Below, in pieces: positions 37,440-46,840 of a stretch of 64,000 bases of DNA. The first letter of the stretch is position 1, and every line of letters begins with the position of its first letter. The notes under the pieces are model-generated. The model searched no databases, was not told the origin of the DNA, and saw only the letters and a list, made by a program, of their open reading frames with translations. This DNA is from Prosthecobacter vanneervenii (GTDB lineage: Bacteria > Verrucomicrobiota > Verrucomicrobiia > Verrucomicrobiales > Verrucomicrobiaceae), in NCBI RefSeq assembly GCF_014203095.1, contig NZ_JACHIG010000006.1, positions 310,001-374,000 of the forward strand, given 5' to 3'. The translations under genes and the position numbers were made by a program.

Positions 37440-37462
37440 TTCATTCACAACCCAGCATCTCC

Positions 37463-39925
37463 ATGGAAGCCCTCGCCAACTGCGCCGTCCTCAACACAAC
37501 CGACAGCCTCAAACTTTCCATCACCAATCACCTGCGCTTCACCCTCGGGGCCTACATTGAAACGGCCAGCGAAAACGATTGGTATGTGGCCACTTCTCTT
37601 GCGGTGAGAGATCGTGTCATGGAGCGTGCCACCCAGTCCCGCCGCCAGCATCGCGCACAGGGAGTGCGCCGAGTGCACTACCTCTCTCTGGAGTATCTCA
37701 TGGGCCGATTGCTGGAGAACAACCTGCGCAATGCTGGCATCTACGACACCGCCAAGCAGGCGCTCTCGGAAATGGGCAAGGATCTCGACGCTCTCGTGCA
37801 GAAGGAGCCTGACATGGGTCTTGGTAACGGTGGCCTCGGTCGTCTCGCCGCATGTTTCATGGACTCCCTCAGCACCATGGATCTGCCCGCCATCGGCTAC
37901 GGCATTCACTACGAGTTCGGCCTCTTCCGCCAGGAGTTTGTGAACGGCAAGCAGGTGGAGCATCCAGATGCTTGGATGCGCGATGGCAGCCCCTGGAAGA
38001 TTGCCCGTCCGTCCTACCGCCAGACCGTGCATCTCTACGGACAGGTCATTCAAAAGTTTGACGAGTTTGGCCAGCCGCATCACGAGTGGATGGACACCAA
38101 GTGCTTGCTTGGCCTGCCATGGGATATTCCCATCGTCGGTTATGACAGCAATACCGTGAATGTGCTGCGTCTCTGGCAGGCACAGGCAGATGAAGACTTC
38201 AATTTCAAAGTCTTCAACGAAGGCAGCTACATCGAGGCCCTGCGTGAGAAGGCCATCGCAGAAACTGTCTCCAAGGTGCTCTACCCGAACGACGCCACCG
38301 AAAGCGGCAAGGAACTCCGCCTTGTGCAGCAGTACTTCTTCGTGGCCTGCTCACTGGCGGACATCGTGCGCCGCTTTAAAGGGGGCTACACACTGCCGTG
38401 GAGCGAGTTTCCTTCCAAAGCCGCCGTGCAGCTCAATGACACCCACCCCGCAGTGGCCATCCCAGAGCTCATGCGCATTCTCGTTGATGAGGAAAAGCTG
38501 GAGTGGAGCCAGGCCTGGGACATCTGCCAGAAGACCTTCTCCTACACCAATCACACGTTGCTGCCGGAAGCGCTGGAGACATGGAGCGTCGCTCTTTTTG
38601 AGCGTGTGCTGCCGCGCCACCTCCAGATCATCTATGAGATCAATCGCCGCTTCCTTGAGGGCGATGTCGAAGCTCGTTGGCCTGGAGATGGCGAGAAAAA
38701 GCGCCACCTCTCCCTCATCGAAGAAAGCGGCGGCAAAAAAGTGCGTATGGCACACCTCTCAGTCCTTGGAAGCCATGCCACCAATGGCGTGGCCGCATTG
38801 CACACCCGCCTGCTTTGTGAGCGCCTCTTCCCCGAGTTCTTCGAGCTTTACCCTGATCGCTTTCTCAATCTTACCAACGGTGTCACTTTCCGCCGATGGC
38901 TGGATGTCTGCAATCCGGAGCTCTCCTCCCTCATCACCGAATCCATCGGTAGTGGCTGGCTCAAAGACTCCAGCAAGCTTATCCAATTGGATCGCTTTGC
39001 CGACGATGCGTCCTTCCGAGAGAAATTCCACGCCATCAAGCGAGGCCACAAAGTGCGCCTGGCCAAGATCATCCAGGATTCCTGCGGCGTCAGTGTCAGC
39101 CCCGATGCGCTCTTTGATGTGCAGATCAAGCGTCTGCATGAATACAAGCGCCAGCACCTGAATCTGCTGCATATCGTCAGCCTTTACCGCAAGATCATCG
39201 CCAACCCGAATCTCGACATCACGCCACGGGTGTTTATTTTCGGGGCCAAGGCTGCTCCAGGCTACTACCTGGCCAAGAACATCATCCACGCCATCAATGC
39301 CGTCGCGGCCAAGGTGAATCACGATCCGCGTGTGGATGGCAGGCTGAAGGTCATCTACATTCCAAACTACGGTGTTTCCATCGCCGAGCGCATCATCCCT
39401 GCGGCCGATCTCTCCGAGCAGATCTCCACCGCAGGCAAGGAGGCCTCTGGTACTGGCAACATGAAGCTGGCGCTCAACGGCGCGCTCACCATTGGCACAC
39501 TCGACGGTGCCAATGTGGAAATCCTCGAAGAGGTGGGACCGGAAAATATCTTCATCTTCGGACTCACCGTCGAAGAAGTGACAGAGCTCAACGCGCGTGG
39601 CTACAATCCCTGGGACTACTACAACGCCAGCGAAGAACTGCGCCTCAGCATTGACTGGCTGGCCTCCGATTACTTCACCGGAAATCAGGATGAGTTTAAG
39701 CCGCTGCGCGACAGCCTGCTGTCTCATGGCGATCCATTCCTCGTCATGGCGGACTATGACAAGTACGCCGCCAGCCAGGCCGAGGTGGACAAAGCCTATC
39801 GTGACCAGGCGCACTGGCAGAAGATGGCCATCCACAACACCGCACGGGTTGGCAAATTCAGCAGCGACCGCACCATTCTCGAGTACGCCAAGAACGTCTG
39901 GAAACTTCCTCAGGTGCAGGTCTAG
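37463..39925 (+). CDS. glgP: Glycogen/starch/alpha-glucan phosphorylase
   Basis: An 820-residue PLP enzyme releasing glucose-1-phosphate from storage alpha-glucan. Family blocks: [82 protein letters not shown], and the PLP-lysine block [28 protein letters not shown] with K668. Length equals E. coli GlgP (815). Start at ATG 37463 rather than 37424 (which overlaps rsmI). No other glycogen gene is adjacent, but the enzyme implies a glucan store. It follows rsmI closely and is convergent with the sulfatase. Confidence 0.97.
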   Translation: MEALANCAVLNTTDSLKLSITNHLRFTLGAYIETASENDWYVATSLAVRDRVMERATQSRRQHRAQGVRRVHYLSLEYLMGRLLENNLRNAGIYDTAKQALSEMGKDLDALVQKEPDMGLGNGGLGRLAACFMDSLSTMDLPAIGYGIHYEFGLFRQEFVNGKQVEHPDAWMRDGSPWKIARPSYRQTVHLYGQVIQKFDEFGQPHHEWMDTKCLLGLPWDIPIVGYDSNTVNVLRLWQAQADEDFNFKVFNEGSYIEALREKAIAETVSKVLYPNDATESGKELRLVQQYFFVACSLADIVRRFKGGYTLPWSEFPSKAAVQLNDTHPAVAIPELMRILVDEEKLEWSQAWDICQKTFSYTNHTLLPEALETWSVALFERVLPRHLQIIYEINRRFLEGDVEARWPGDGEKKRHLSLIEESGGKKVRMAHLSVLGSHATNGVAALHTRLLCERLFPEFFELYPDRFLNLTNGVTFRRWLDVCNPELSSLITESIGSGWLKDSSKLIQLDRFADDASFREKFHAIKRGHKVRLAKIIQDSCGVSVSPDALFDVQIKRLHEYKRQHLNLLHIVSLYRKIIANPNLDITPRVFIFGAKAAPGYYLAKNIIHAINAVAAKVNHDPRVDGRLKVIYIPNYGVSIAERIIPAADLSEQISTAGKEASGTGNMKLALNGALTIGTLDGANVEILEEVGPENIFIFGLTVEEVTELNARGYNPWDYYNASEELRLSIDWLASDYFTGNQDEFKPLRDSLLSHGDPFLVMADYDKYAASQAEVDKAYRDQAHWQKMAIHNTARVGKFSSDRTILEYAKNVWKLPQVQV

Positions 39926-39951
39926 GCCTGGCATGATCTAGCGCACGCGAC

Positions 39952-41364
39952 TCACGGAGCATGGCGTTTGGCCTTTGAGCCACCGCCATGCCAGATGTCG
40001 TATTTAGGATCAGCATACTCGTCGAAAAACGCCTCCAGCTCTTTCGAGAGATCAGTTGTTGTTTCTTCGGTGCCGGGCTGGCCGAATAGATTGAATCGCT
40101 CCTGCGGATCAGCCTGCATGTCGTAAAGCTCAGTGGGACCGCTGGGAATGCGCGCCACATACTTCCAGCGCTCTGTGCGGATGGCACGGGTGGTTTCCAT
40201 TTCGTAAAAAACCGTGTTGTCCCAGCCTGCCAGCGGCTGGCCGCGCAGGGCAGGGGAAAAGTCACGCCCCGGTGACTTTGGCTGCTGAGGCATCTTGTCT
40301 CCCAGTCCTAGGTGAGCGAGCACGCTGGGCATGAAGTCATAGTTGCTCACCAGCGCATCACAGGTCTGGCCTGGTGGGATGGCCCCAGGCTGGCGGAAGA
40401 TGAAGGGGATCTGCATCATCAGTTCATGCGCTCCAATGGGGCGAAAGTGGTCGCCCATGCCCCACATGCCGTTCTGGCCTCCCATCCAGCCCTGGTCGCT
40501 GGCATAAACGACCAGCGTGTTGTCATCCAGCCCGTTCGCTTTGAGCGCCGTGAGGATCTCGCCCACGCCATCATCCACGCCGCTCACCTCGCTGGCCATG
40601 CGACGGCGTGCGGCATCGGTGTTGTGAAAGGCCTTGTTGTCATGCTGCCAGGGGTGCATGGCATCCCGGGGAAAAGAGTGCAGCGGCTTGTCCGCATAGA
40701 AAGCCGCATGGCGGTTGCGCGCTTCGTTCAGCATCAGCTTGCCCAGCGAGTAGGGACCGTTGTAGGCCAGAAAAAGAAAGAACGGCCGTTCCTTGCAGGC
40801 CTGGATGAACTCGATTCCTTTCCGTGTCCAAAAATCTGTGGTGTAGCCTGCTTCCACACGCATTTGGCCGTTTTCGATCACCTTCTGATCGTAGAATTCC
40901 TGCGTGCTGCCATCCGGTTTTGTCGTCCAGGTGGTGAAGCCCTCGCTCGGCGTCATGTTCGCTCCCAGATGCCATTTGCCACTCAACCCACAGGTGTATC
41001 CGGCGGCGTGCAGCACTTCGCCCAAGGAGGTGAATTCCTGCAGGGTGTTATATGCCTCCGGTCCCATCATGTACTTTGGGTCCAGAAAGGAGTGCACTCC
41101 ATGCTGGGAGGGGATCAGCCCAGTCAAAAAGGTGGCTCGTGTGGGCGAGCATACCGGATTGCTGCTCAGCGCATGGGTAAACCGGATGCCTTCGGCTGCC
41201 ATCTGGTTGATGTTGGGTGTCCGGATGTCTGGGTTTCCATAGCACCCCAGCGTCCAAGCCCCTTGGTTGTCAGTCAAAATAAAGACTAGGTTGATCGGAC
41301 CTCGCCTTGGGGCGGCGAAAGTTAGGTCGGCCAGCCCTAGTAAGAGGATAAAAAGGGTCCGCAT
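39952..41364 (-). CDS. Secreted sulfatase (formylglycine type)
   Basis: A 470-residue exported sulfatase. Signal peptide MRTLFILLLGLADLTFA; N-terminal metal-binding D32/N33 (LVFILTDNQGAWTLGCYG); the sulfatase signature PVCSPTRATFLTG at 71-82, where Cys72 becomes formylglycine through an FGE not seen in this window. The C-terminal part contains SGKWHLG, YASDQGWMGGQ and the DHFR.IGAHELMMQIPF block with the second metal-site residues. It probably hydrolyses sulfated polysaccharide or mucin sugars, a common trait of marine and freshwater Verrucomicrobia. Start at ATG 41364 because the upstream open frame to 41424 is not signal-like. An AT-rich inverted repeat 66 bp upstream may control it. Confidence 0.95.
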   Translation of the reverse strand: MRTLFILLLGLADLTFAAPRRGPINLVFILTDNQGAWTLGCYGNPDIRTPNINQMAAEGIRFTHALSSNPVCSPTRATFLTGLIPSQHGVHSFLDPKYMMGPEAYNTLQEFTSLGEVLHAAGYTCGLSGKWHLGANMTPSEGFTTWTTKPDGSTQEFYDQKVIENGQMRVEAGYTTDFWTRKGIEFIQACKERPFFLFLAYNGPYSLGKLMLNEARNRHAAFYADKPLHSFPRDAMHPWQHDNKAFHNTDAARRRMASEVSGVDDGVGEILTALKANGLDDNTLVVYASDQGWMGGQNGMWGMGDHFRPIGAHELMMQIPFIFRQPGAIPPGQTCDALVSNYDFMPSVLAHLGLGDKMPQQPKSPGRDFSPALRGQPLAGWDNTVFYEMETTRAIRTERWKYVARIPSGPTELYDMQADPQERFNLFGQPGTEETTTDLSKELEAFFDEYADPKYDIWHGGGSKAKRHAP

Positions 41365-41430
41365 GCCAGAAAAACGGGGCTTCAGGAACGAACTTGCCCA
41401 TAACTGGCTGCTAAAGGCTCCCAAGCATCA

Positions 41431-41470
41431 ATAATTAACTAGAATTACCATATTTAACATAGTTAATTAT
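41431..41470. promoter_or_regulatory. AT-rich inverted repeat (operator candidate) between sulfatase and M48-like gene
   Basis: ATAATTAACTA (41431-41441) and TAGTTAATTAT (41460-41470) form a perfect 11-bp inverted repeat with an 18-nt spacer. The 40-bp block is almost pure A/T in a GC-rich genome. It lies 66 bp upstream of the sulfatase start (minus strand) and 37 bp upstream of the M48-like gene (plus strand), where a dimeric regulator could control both. Confidence 0.55.
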
Positions 41471-41507
41471 GTGCATAGGTGTCGCCCTCAGACGCCGCGG
41501 CCCCCTC

Positions 41508-43808
41508 ATGCCGGTTACTCAAGCCCCACAGCCAAATTTTGACAAGCCAGTGCGCATTGCACCATGGCGCGGGCCTTTGCATTTCGCATTTCTGGTGATT
41601 TCAGCTGTGGTCACTTTGGCATTGCAACTCAGTTACTTCCTGCTGGTAGGGAGCATTTTGGTGTGGCTGTGCTGGCAGATTTGGCTTTTTACCGGCGGTC
41701 TGGCAGCCAAGGGCCTGTGGCATTGGCGCACTTTGCCCGAGCTCCTGAAACTTCTGTTCTGCGGGGGGACATGGATACTGATGCTCCGTCCGCTCCGTCC
41801 GCGTCCTCGTCACCCCAGGGCGGCGGTTCAGGTCAGTCCAGCCACCCAGCCGCAGCTCTTCGATCTCATCTACCAAATGTGCTGGCACCTGCGGGCTCCG
41901 GCACCGCAGCAAGTCTGGCTGGACACCTCCACCACCGTGCGCTGCTCCATGCATGGCGGTCTGGCTGGCATTCTAACGGGAGAGACGGTACTGCACATCG
42001 GCCTGCCGGTGGTTTCGGTCATTTCATCCCGGGAGTTTGGTGGCCTGCTGGCCCAGGAGCTAAGCCACAACGTCTCCGGGTTCTGCACGCTCTTTGTGCA
42101 TGCCGTGCGCGAGATGAACGACTGGTTTTTTGACGTGGCTCTGGAGCCAAGTCTCCCGGGGGAGATCGCCCCTGGTGGCAGACCACAGCGCCAGTCCGAA
42201 TGGATGCGGCTCACGCGCAAGAGCCTGCGCGGCTGGATGTGGCTGGCCAGGATACCCTTTATCTGCCTCGCGATCGTTTCCAAACTGGCCAGCCTTGCAA
42301 CCTTGCGCCTCGTGCGCCGGACCGCGGCACGTTGCTCGGCCAATGTCATCGGCCAAGGCGGTCATGAGCGCATGCAGCGCAAGCTCGACCTGCTCATTGA
42401 GGCCCGCAAGGCGGCCGATCTTGAGGTGCAGCGCGGCGTGGCTCAGCACCGCCTGCCGGAAAATCTCTCCCTGCTCATGGCGCGTCATGTGGCCGCAGCC
42501 GCTAAGACTCGTGCCTCGGCGCGCGCAGAGGCAGCAGGGGAAAACGCCGCCGGCCTGGCTGCCACTATTCAGGAGGAGGCTGAAGAGGCCAGAGGCGCAT
42601 CCATCGTGGCTCACCTGCCACTCCAGCAGCCTGCTGCCTCCATCCTGCGCCAGTTTGTCGATCTTTCCCGCCAGGTTAGCTACTTCTACTATCAGCACGA
42701 ACTGGGCCTGAACCTGCACGAGCACCGCATGGTGGCTGACGAAGAGGTCATCCATCAAAACCGGAGAGAAGAGGAGTCTCTTCTCATCATCCGTCGCTAC
42801 TTTGGCGGGCTGGCCCATCCCGAGCGTGCCATGTGCGGCCTGTGCAGCACACCCAACAGCGCCACGGCGCTCTCCGAACTCCAACGCGAGATCTTGCAGG
42901 CGCGCGAGGCTCTGATGCTCTGGGGCCCGCAGTTCAAGGTGGCCCTGCAGGAATGGAATCAGGCCTGGCAGCGCCGTCGTGACCTCGAGGCGGCCGCCAC
43001 TCTCAGCCTCGCCGGGTTCACCGTCTCCCGCATGCAGTTTGGCACCGCAGACTCCACCCCCGCAACCCTGCGTGCGGAGGCCGCCTGCCAGCGCATGGTC
43101 ATGGAGCACATGGAAGGCCCGTTGCAGGAGCGCGAGCGTGTCCTGGAGCGCCGCTTTGCCGCCGCCCTGGGTATGCTCTGGTGGAGCGATCCCGCAGACC
43201 TCAGTGACTGGCTCCGCGCACGCCGCCGGGATCTCCCCGCCTGGGTCACCATTTACGAGGCCATGTGCGGGGCTCTGACTTCGTTCCGCGAACTGCTCAC
43301 GCTGTTCTTCGCTTTTCAGACATTGGGAGCCAAATTTGCCAACGTGGACGATCCCAGCGCCTTCCTGACCGCGCTGCAGTCCGTTGTGCCCAAGATGCTA
43401 AATCTTCTGCGCCAGATCATGTCCACCATGGACGGCGCCCCCTTTCCCTTCACAGACGATGGCAAGACCATCATGCTTAACAAACACCTTATGCCCGGAC
43501 AGCTTCCGGAGATGCCTGGCGTTTCCATGACGTTGGCAGATGCTGCTAGCATGCGTGGCATCGGCCTCAAGATGGCCTCACTCACCTCTGACTGCGTGGC
43601 ACCATACGTGGACGCCTTCCTCAGCCTCTACCACCGCGCCTTTGCCTGGCTTGCAGAGACCGCCGAGCGCACCGAGACCCACTTTCTCGGCGCTCTGAAT
43701 TACGGTGGTGCCACCGAAATCCTGCTCCCAGATGAGTTCAGCACGCAGCGCCTCGGCATGCGGAGCAGATCGCCAGATGCCATCGCTGCCTGGAAGCCGC
43801 CTTCGTGA
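41508..43808 (+). CDS. Membrane M48-type metallopeptidase homologue with degenerate zinc site
   Basis: A 766-residue protein. Two or three N-terminal transmembrane segments (LHFAFLVISAVVTLALQLSYFLLVG, ILVWLCWQIWLFTGGLA, then TWILMLRPL); a further one near 243-262. Residues 135-190 align with the M48/HtpX pattern, but the HExxH is QELSH (Q183-E184-L-S-H187) and the later ExxAD zinc-ligand segment reads RTAARCSANV (271-280) with no Glu. Both deviations argue against protease activity. A long helical C-terminal domain (about 290-766) of unknown type follows, with a CGLCSTPNSATALSELQREI segment. It heads a run with a kinase-homologue membrane protein 96 bp downstream. The start at 41508 is preferred over in-frame 41469, but uncertain. 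Confidence 0.75.
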   Translation: MPVTQAPQPNFDKPVRIAPWRGPLHFAFLVISAVVTLALQLSYFLLVGSILVWLCWQIWLFTGGLAAKGLWHWRTLPELLKLLFCGGTWILMLRPLRPRPRHPRAAVQVSPATQPQLFDLIYQMCWHLRAPAPQQVWLDTSTTVRCSMHGGLAGILTGETVLHIGLPVVSVISSREFGGLLAQELSHNVSGFCTLFVHAVREMNDWFFDVALEPSLPGEIAPGGRPQRQSEWMRLTRKSLRGWMWLARIPFICLAIVSKLASLATLRLVRRTAARCSANVIGQGGHERMQRKLDLLIEARKAADLEVQRGVAQHRLPENLSLLMARHVAAAAKTRASARAEAAGENAAGLAATIQEEAEEARGASIVAHLPLQQPAASILRQFVDLSRQVSYFYYQHELGLNLHEHRMVADEEVIHQNRREEESLLIIRRYFGGLAHPERAMCGLCSTPNSATALSELQREILQAREALMLWGPQFKVALQEWNQAWQRRRDLEAAATLSLAGFTVSRMQFGTADSTPATLRAEAACQRMVMEHMEGPLQERERVLERRFAAALGMLWWSDPADLSDWLRARRRDLPAWVTIYEAMCGALTSFRELLTLFFAFQTLGAKFANVDDPSAFLTALQSVVPKMLNLLRQIMSTMDGAPFPFTDDGKTIMLNKHLMPGQLPEMPGVSMTLADAASMRGIGLKMASLTSDCVAPYVDAFLSLYHRAFAWLAETAERTETHFLGALNYGGATEILLPDEFSTQRLGMRSRSPDAIAAWKPPS

Positions 43809-43904
43809 AAAAGCCACGAAATCGCTGCGAGACAGGAGGAAACGCTGGCTTGAACATCCTCAGGATGGCAGGATAGTTGCTACATCACTCTCCCAGAGCC
43901 CCCT

Positions 43905-46241
43905 ATGTCGGAGCCGAGTCTATTCAGGCATTATCAAATCGTTCAGGACGCCGACGGCAACAACGTCGAGCTCGTCCGCAATTCCGAGCAGGTGGCTGTT
44001 CTGGCGTTTGATACCCAGCGACTGGAGTATGTGCACTGCCACGTGCTCCTCGAGCCGCTGGCCAATCGTGCGGCTTTTGAAGAGATCTCTCGGTCACTGC
44101 AAAAGCGCGGGCATCCCACGCTCGCTCGCATGGTCGAATTTGGCGAGGACGAGGGAAATCCCTTCTACATCACCAGCAGCATCGATGGCGAGACGCTCCG
44201 CTCCTACCTAGCGCGTCAGCAGGACCTGCCTGGCTGGCTGGCCATCATGATCGCTACTCGTGCGGTGGAGACGGCCGTGGCTCTCTGTGAACGGGGGGAA
44301 CTCATCACCGATGTGCCTCTCGAAAGTCTGCGCATCGTGCAGACTGCTCCGCAGACCGTGCAGGTCCTGGCGGCGGACTTTCGTATCATCGACAGCAGCG
44401 CGGGCAAAAAGCGTGCGCTAAAGACCAGCTTTGAAAAACAGGCAAAGTTTTTGCGCACCTTCCTGGTGGAGCAGGGCGGCACTTTGCCAGACCACATGCT
44501 ACCCGCTGCAGACTACGCAGAGCTGCTTGGCTCCTGCCTGGCCAGCGCCGGGGTGGGCGTCATCGCCGCCATGCGTGAGCTCCGTGCCAGCCTGCAAAAG
44601 CTCGCGCCCGAAAATCTTTCGGGAGAAATCCCCGCGCCACAAAAACCGCGTGCCCTGCTCGCTCCACTGCTGGCGGGCTACCAGGAGGTGGCACGTGGTC
44701 TCGTCAATCTGGTGCGCATCCAGAGCCAGCGGCTGGACATGGCCAACCCCTACAGCATGCGCGGCACACTGACCAAGACTGGTCGCGCAGTGCTCATCGA
44801 GCAGGTCCCTCCAAAGCGCGTAGCCCATTCTCGTGTCAAAGAGGCGGATGACGCAGCACTCAAAGCCGGAAAGCAGAGGGATTGCTCCAGCCTCATTACA
44901 CTCGCTCTCGTCAATGAATCGGACGACATCACCTGCATGGCGGAGGAGGTGGCTGAGGGCATCAGCCTTGCAGACCTCATCCGCGAGCGTCATCGTCTCG
45001 ACGTGCATGAGGCCTACCTCGTACTCGCGGGCCTGGACACCGCTCTCACCCAGTTGGACAACTCCGCACTGCCCGTGAGCAAGCTGCGCCTGGAGGACAT
45101 CTTCCTTCTCACCGGTTTTGCCCGCGAGGATACCCGTAGCACCAAGCTGCTCGTCTCACGGCTCAATGAGTGGCCCGCTTTCAATATCATGGTGCGTGCC
45201 CATCCCACGCTCGCTTCCATGTCTGGTCGTGGCACCGATCCCGCGGTGCTCCTGCCTCTGCAGTCAGGCTCCGCAGGCGGCACGGTCTGGCATGCCAGCT
45301 GGCTCTCCGCGCTGGCCAAGTTCCTTCTTGGCTTTGAGTCCCCTCCCGGTACCATTCAGGAGCCCGAAGCCGGCGGGGCACGTGAGCGGGAAACCATAGC
45401 GCGTTTGCTCGATGACGAGATCGCCAAGATGAGCGAGGCCAAACCCGCCAAGCGCAGCGACTTTCTAGCCCGATACGCGCGCATCATTCAGCACTATGAC
45501 TTGGCCAAACCGGTCGAGCCCTCCGCACCTGTCCGCAGCGCCACGACAGATCCTTTGGCAGGCCTCGGCTTGAAGCCCGCGCCTAAAACAGTCCCAGTCA
45601 CCAAGCCTGCGCCCAAGCGCGAACCTATCGCGATCTCTGCCACTGAGCCTCTGCGATCGCCCGTGGCTCTCACCACCGGCGGTGCGGCACGTGGGGCGGA
45701 GGAGCCTACCATCGGCTTTGCCGAACTGCTCTTCCGTCATGGAGGTGCCGAGCCTTCTCCTCCAGACGCTCCCGATTGGGCGCGTGCCGCAGCCTCCGCT
45801 CCGCCCACGCTGCCAGAGCATCTCATTCCACGGGAAAACGTTCCCATCTGGCTGAAGGCCGCCGTCTTTCTTAGCGGCTCCATGGTTCTGGGGGCCATGT
45901 GCGCGCATCTCTCTGGCTCCGCGCTCTGGCAGAAAAAGCAGCACTCTGCTCCAGTGGAGGCCGCGCAGCCGCTCAAGGCTCCTGCCGCCGCTCCTGCCAA
46001 GTCCGGTAAGACGACAGCAGTGTCGGCTCCGCCCAAGGCTGGAGTCGTCGATATGCCCGCTCCCCAAACAGCCCCTGTGGCTCCTCAGCCTGAAGTACCC
46101 AAGGCCATCCCCCTCGTTGCTCCGCCTGAGGGCGTCCCTCCAAGCGGTGGAGGTGTTACTCTCTCCCTGCCACCTGGAGCCACCGGTTTGCGCGATCAGC
46201 TCGCGCCTGCGGCAGCCAGTCCAGCTCCTCCACGACCATGA
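43905..46241 (+). CDS. Membrane-anchored protein with degenerate kinase-like domain(s)
   Basis: A 778-residue protein. Residues 8-160 follow a Ser/Thr kinase fold in degenerate form: HPTLARMVEFGEDEGNPFYITSSIDGETLRSYL (N-lobe hinge, 70-102), ELITDVPLESLRIV at the HRD position (HRD reads ITD, with D136) and LAADFRII at the DFG position (DFR). No glycine loop and no beta-3 Lys are visible. A second kinase-like stretch at about 285-405 has AVLIEQVPPKR, CMAEEVAEGISLADLI and LPVSKLRLEDIFLLTGF. One transmembrane helix follows (about 648-668), with an Ala/Pro-rich tail outside. It overlaps the next lipoprotein gene by 4 nt. I read it as a pseudokinase scaffold; other ATP-binding roles are possible. 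Confidence 0.65.
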   Translation: MSEPSLFRHYQIVQDADGNNVELVRNSEQVAVLAFDTQRLEYVHCHVLLEPLANRAAFEEISRSLQKRGHPTLARMVEFGEDEGNPFYITSSIDGETLRSYLARQQDLPGWLAIMIATRAVETAVALCERGELITDVPLESLRIVQTAPQTVQVLAADFRIIDSSAGKKRALKTSFEKQAKFLRTFLVEQGGTLPDHMLPAADYAELLGSCLASAGVGVIAAMRELRASLQKLAPENLSGEIPAPQKPRALLAPLLAGYQEVARGLVNLVRIQSQRLDMANPYSMRGTLTKTGRAVLIEQVPPKRVAHSRVKEADDAALKAGKQRDCSSLITLALVNESDDITCMAEEVAEGISLADLIRERHRLDVHEAYLVLAGLDTALTQLDNSALPVSKLRLEDIFLLTGFAREDTRSTKLLVSRLNEWPAFNIMVRAHPTLASMSGRGTDPAVLLPLQSGSAGGTVWHASWLSALAKFLLGFESPPGTIQEPEAGGARERETIARLLDDEIAKMSEAKPAKRSDFLARYARIIQHYDLAKPVEPSAPVRSATTDPLAGLGLKPAPKTVPVTKPAPKREPIAISATEPLRSPVALTTGGAARGAEEPTIGFAELLFRHGGAEPSPPDAPDWARAAASAPPTLPEHLIPRENVPIWLKAAVFLSGSMVLGAMCAHLSGSALWQKKQHSAPVEAAQPLKAPAAAPAKSGKTTAVSAPPKAGVVDMPAPQTAPVAPQPEVPKAIPLVAPPEGVPPSGGGVTLSLPPGATGLRDQLAPAAASPAPPRP

Positions 46242-46795
46242 AAACGGTGCTTCGCATCCTGGCCTGCGCACTTGCGGTGTGCGGTCTCACGTCTTGTCCT
46301 GAAACCACGGTGGACGATGACTTTGGCCTCAAGCCCGAGGCGCTCAATGTCAGCGACTGGAACGGTGACTGGACTCCGGTGGATGACGATGATGTGCTCC
46401 ATCTGGTCGTGACAGATGCCGCCAAAGGTCTGCTCGTGGTCACTGAGCCTGGAAAGAAAGATGACAAGCCCTTGGAGATCAGCATCCGCGAGGCTTCGGC
46501 AGACAAAGAAGAAAAGCTCTGTTTTGCAGTCGTGCGCGATCCCAAGGCCAAAAAGAGCGGCGAGTCTTTCATGCTCTTCCGCCTGGCGGACGATGGCGTG
46601 CTTTTCTCCTGGAGCATCGATCACGACGCCGTGGCCGCCGCGATCAAGGCCGGTCAGCTTCAAGGAACGGTGAAGCCGGACAAGGACGGTGCTCATAGTC
46701 ATCTCGATTCCACCCCTGCCAACTACGCGCGCCTGCTGGAACCGAAATTCTGGAGGTGGACTGAGCCCTCCTGCCTCAAGCGGTTGAAAAAGTGA
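46238..46795 (+). CDS. Putative lipoprotein
   Basis: A 185-residue exported lipoprotein. Signal peptide MKTVLRILACALAVCGLTSCPETT with lipobox LTSC (Cys20). The mature part is acidic at the start (TTVDDDFGLKPEAL), contains NGDWTPVDDDDVLHLVVTDAAKGLLVV and ends FWRWTEPSCLKRLKK. No known domain. Its ATG overlaps the stop of the pseudokinase-like gene by 4 nt, so the two proteins are co-translated, and a membrane complex is plausible. Terminal in the run. Confidence 0.7.
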   Translation: MKTVLRILACALAVCGLTSCPETTVDDDFGLKPEALNVSDWNGDWTPVDDDDVLHLVVTDAAKGLLVVTEPGKKDDKPLEISIREASADKEEKLCFAVVRDPKAKKSGESFMLFRLADDGVLFSWSIDHDAVAAAIKAGQLQGTVKPDKDGAHSHLDSTPANYARLLEPKFWRWTEPSCLKRLKK

Positions 46796-46840
46796 GTGAT
46801 CAACATGGCGCGGCGCATGGACAAGGTGCCGGACCTCTGA

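Noticed and set aside
41508..43808. Annotating the 41508 gene as an active M48 metallopeptidase
   Set aside because: HExxH reads QELSH and the ExxAD region has no Glu, so catalysis is doubtful.
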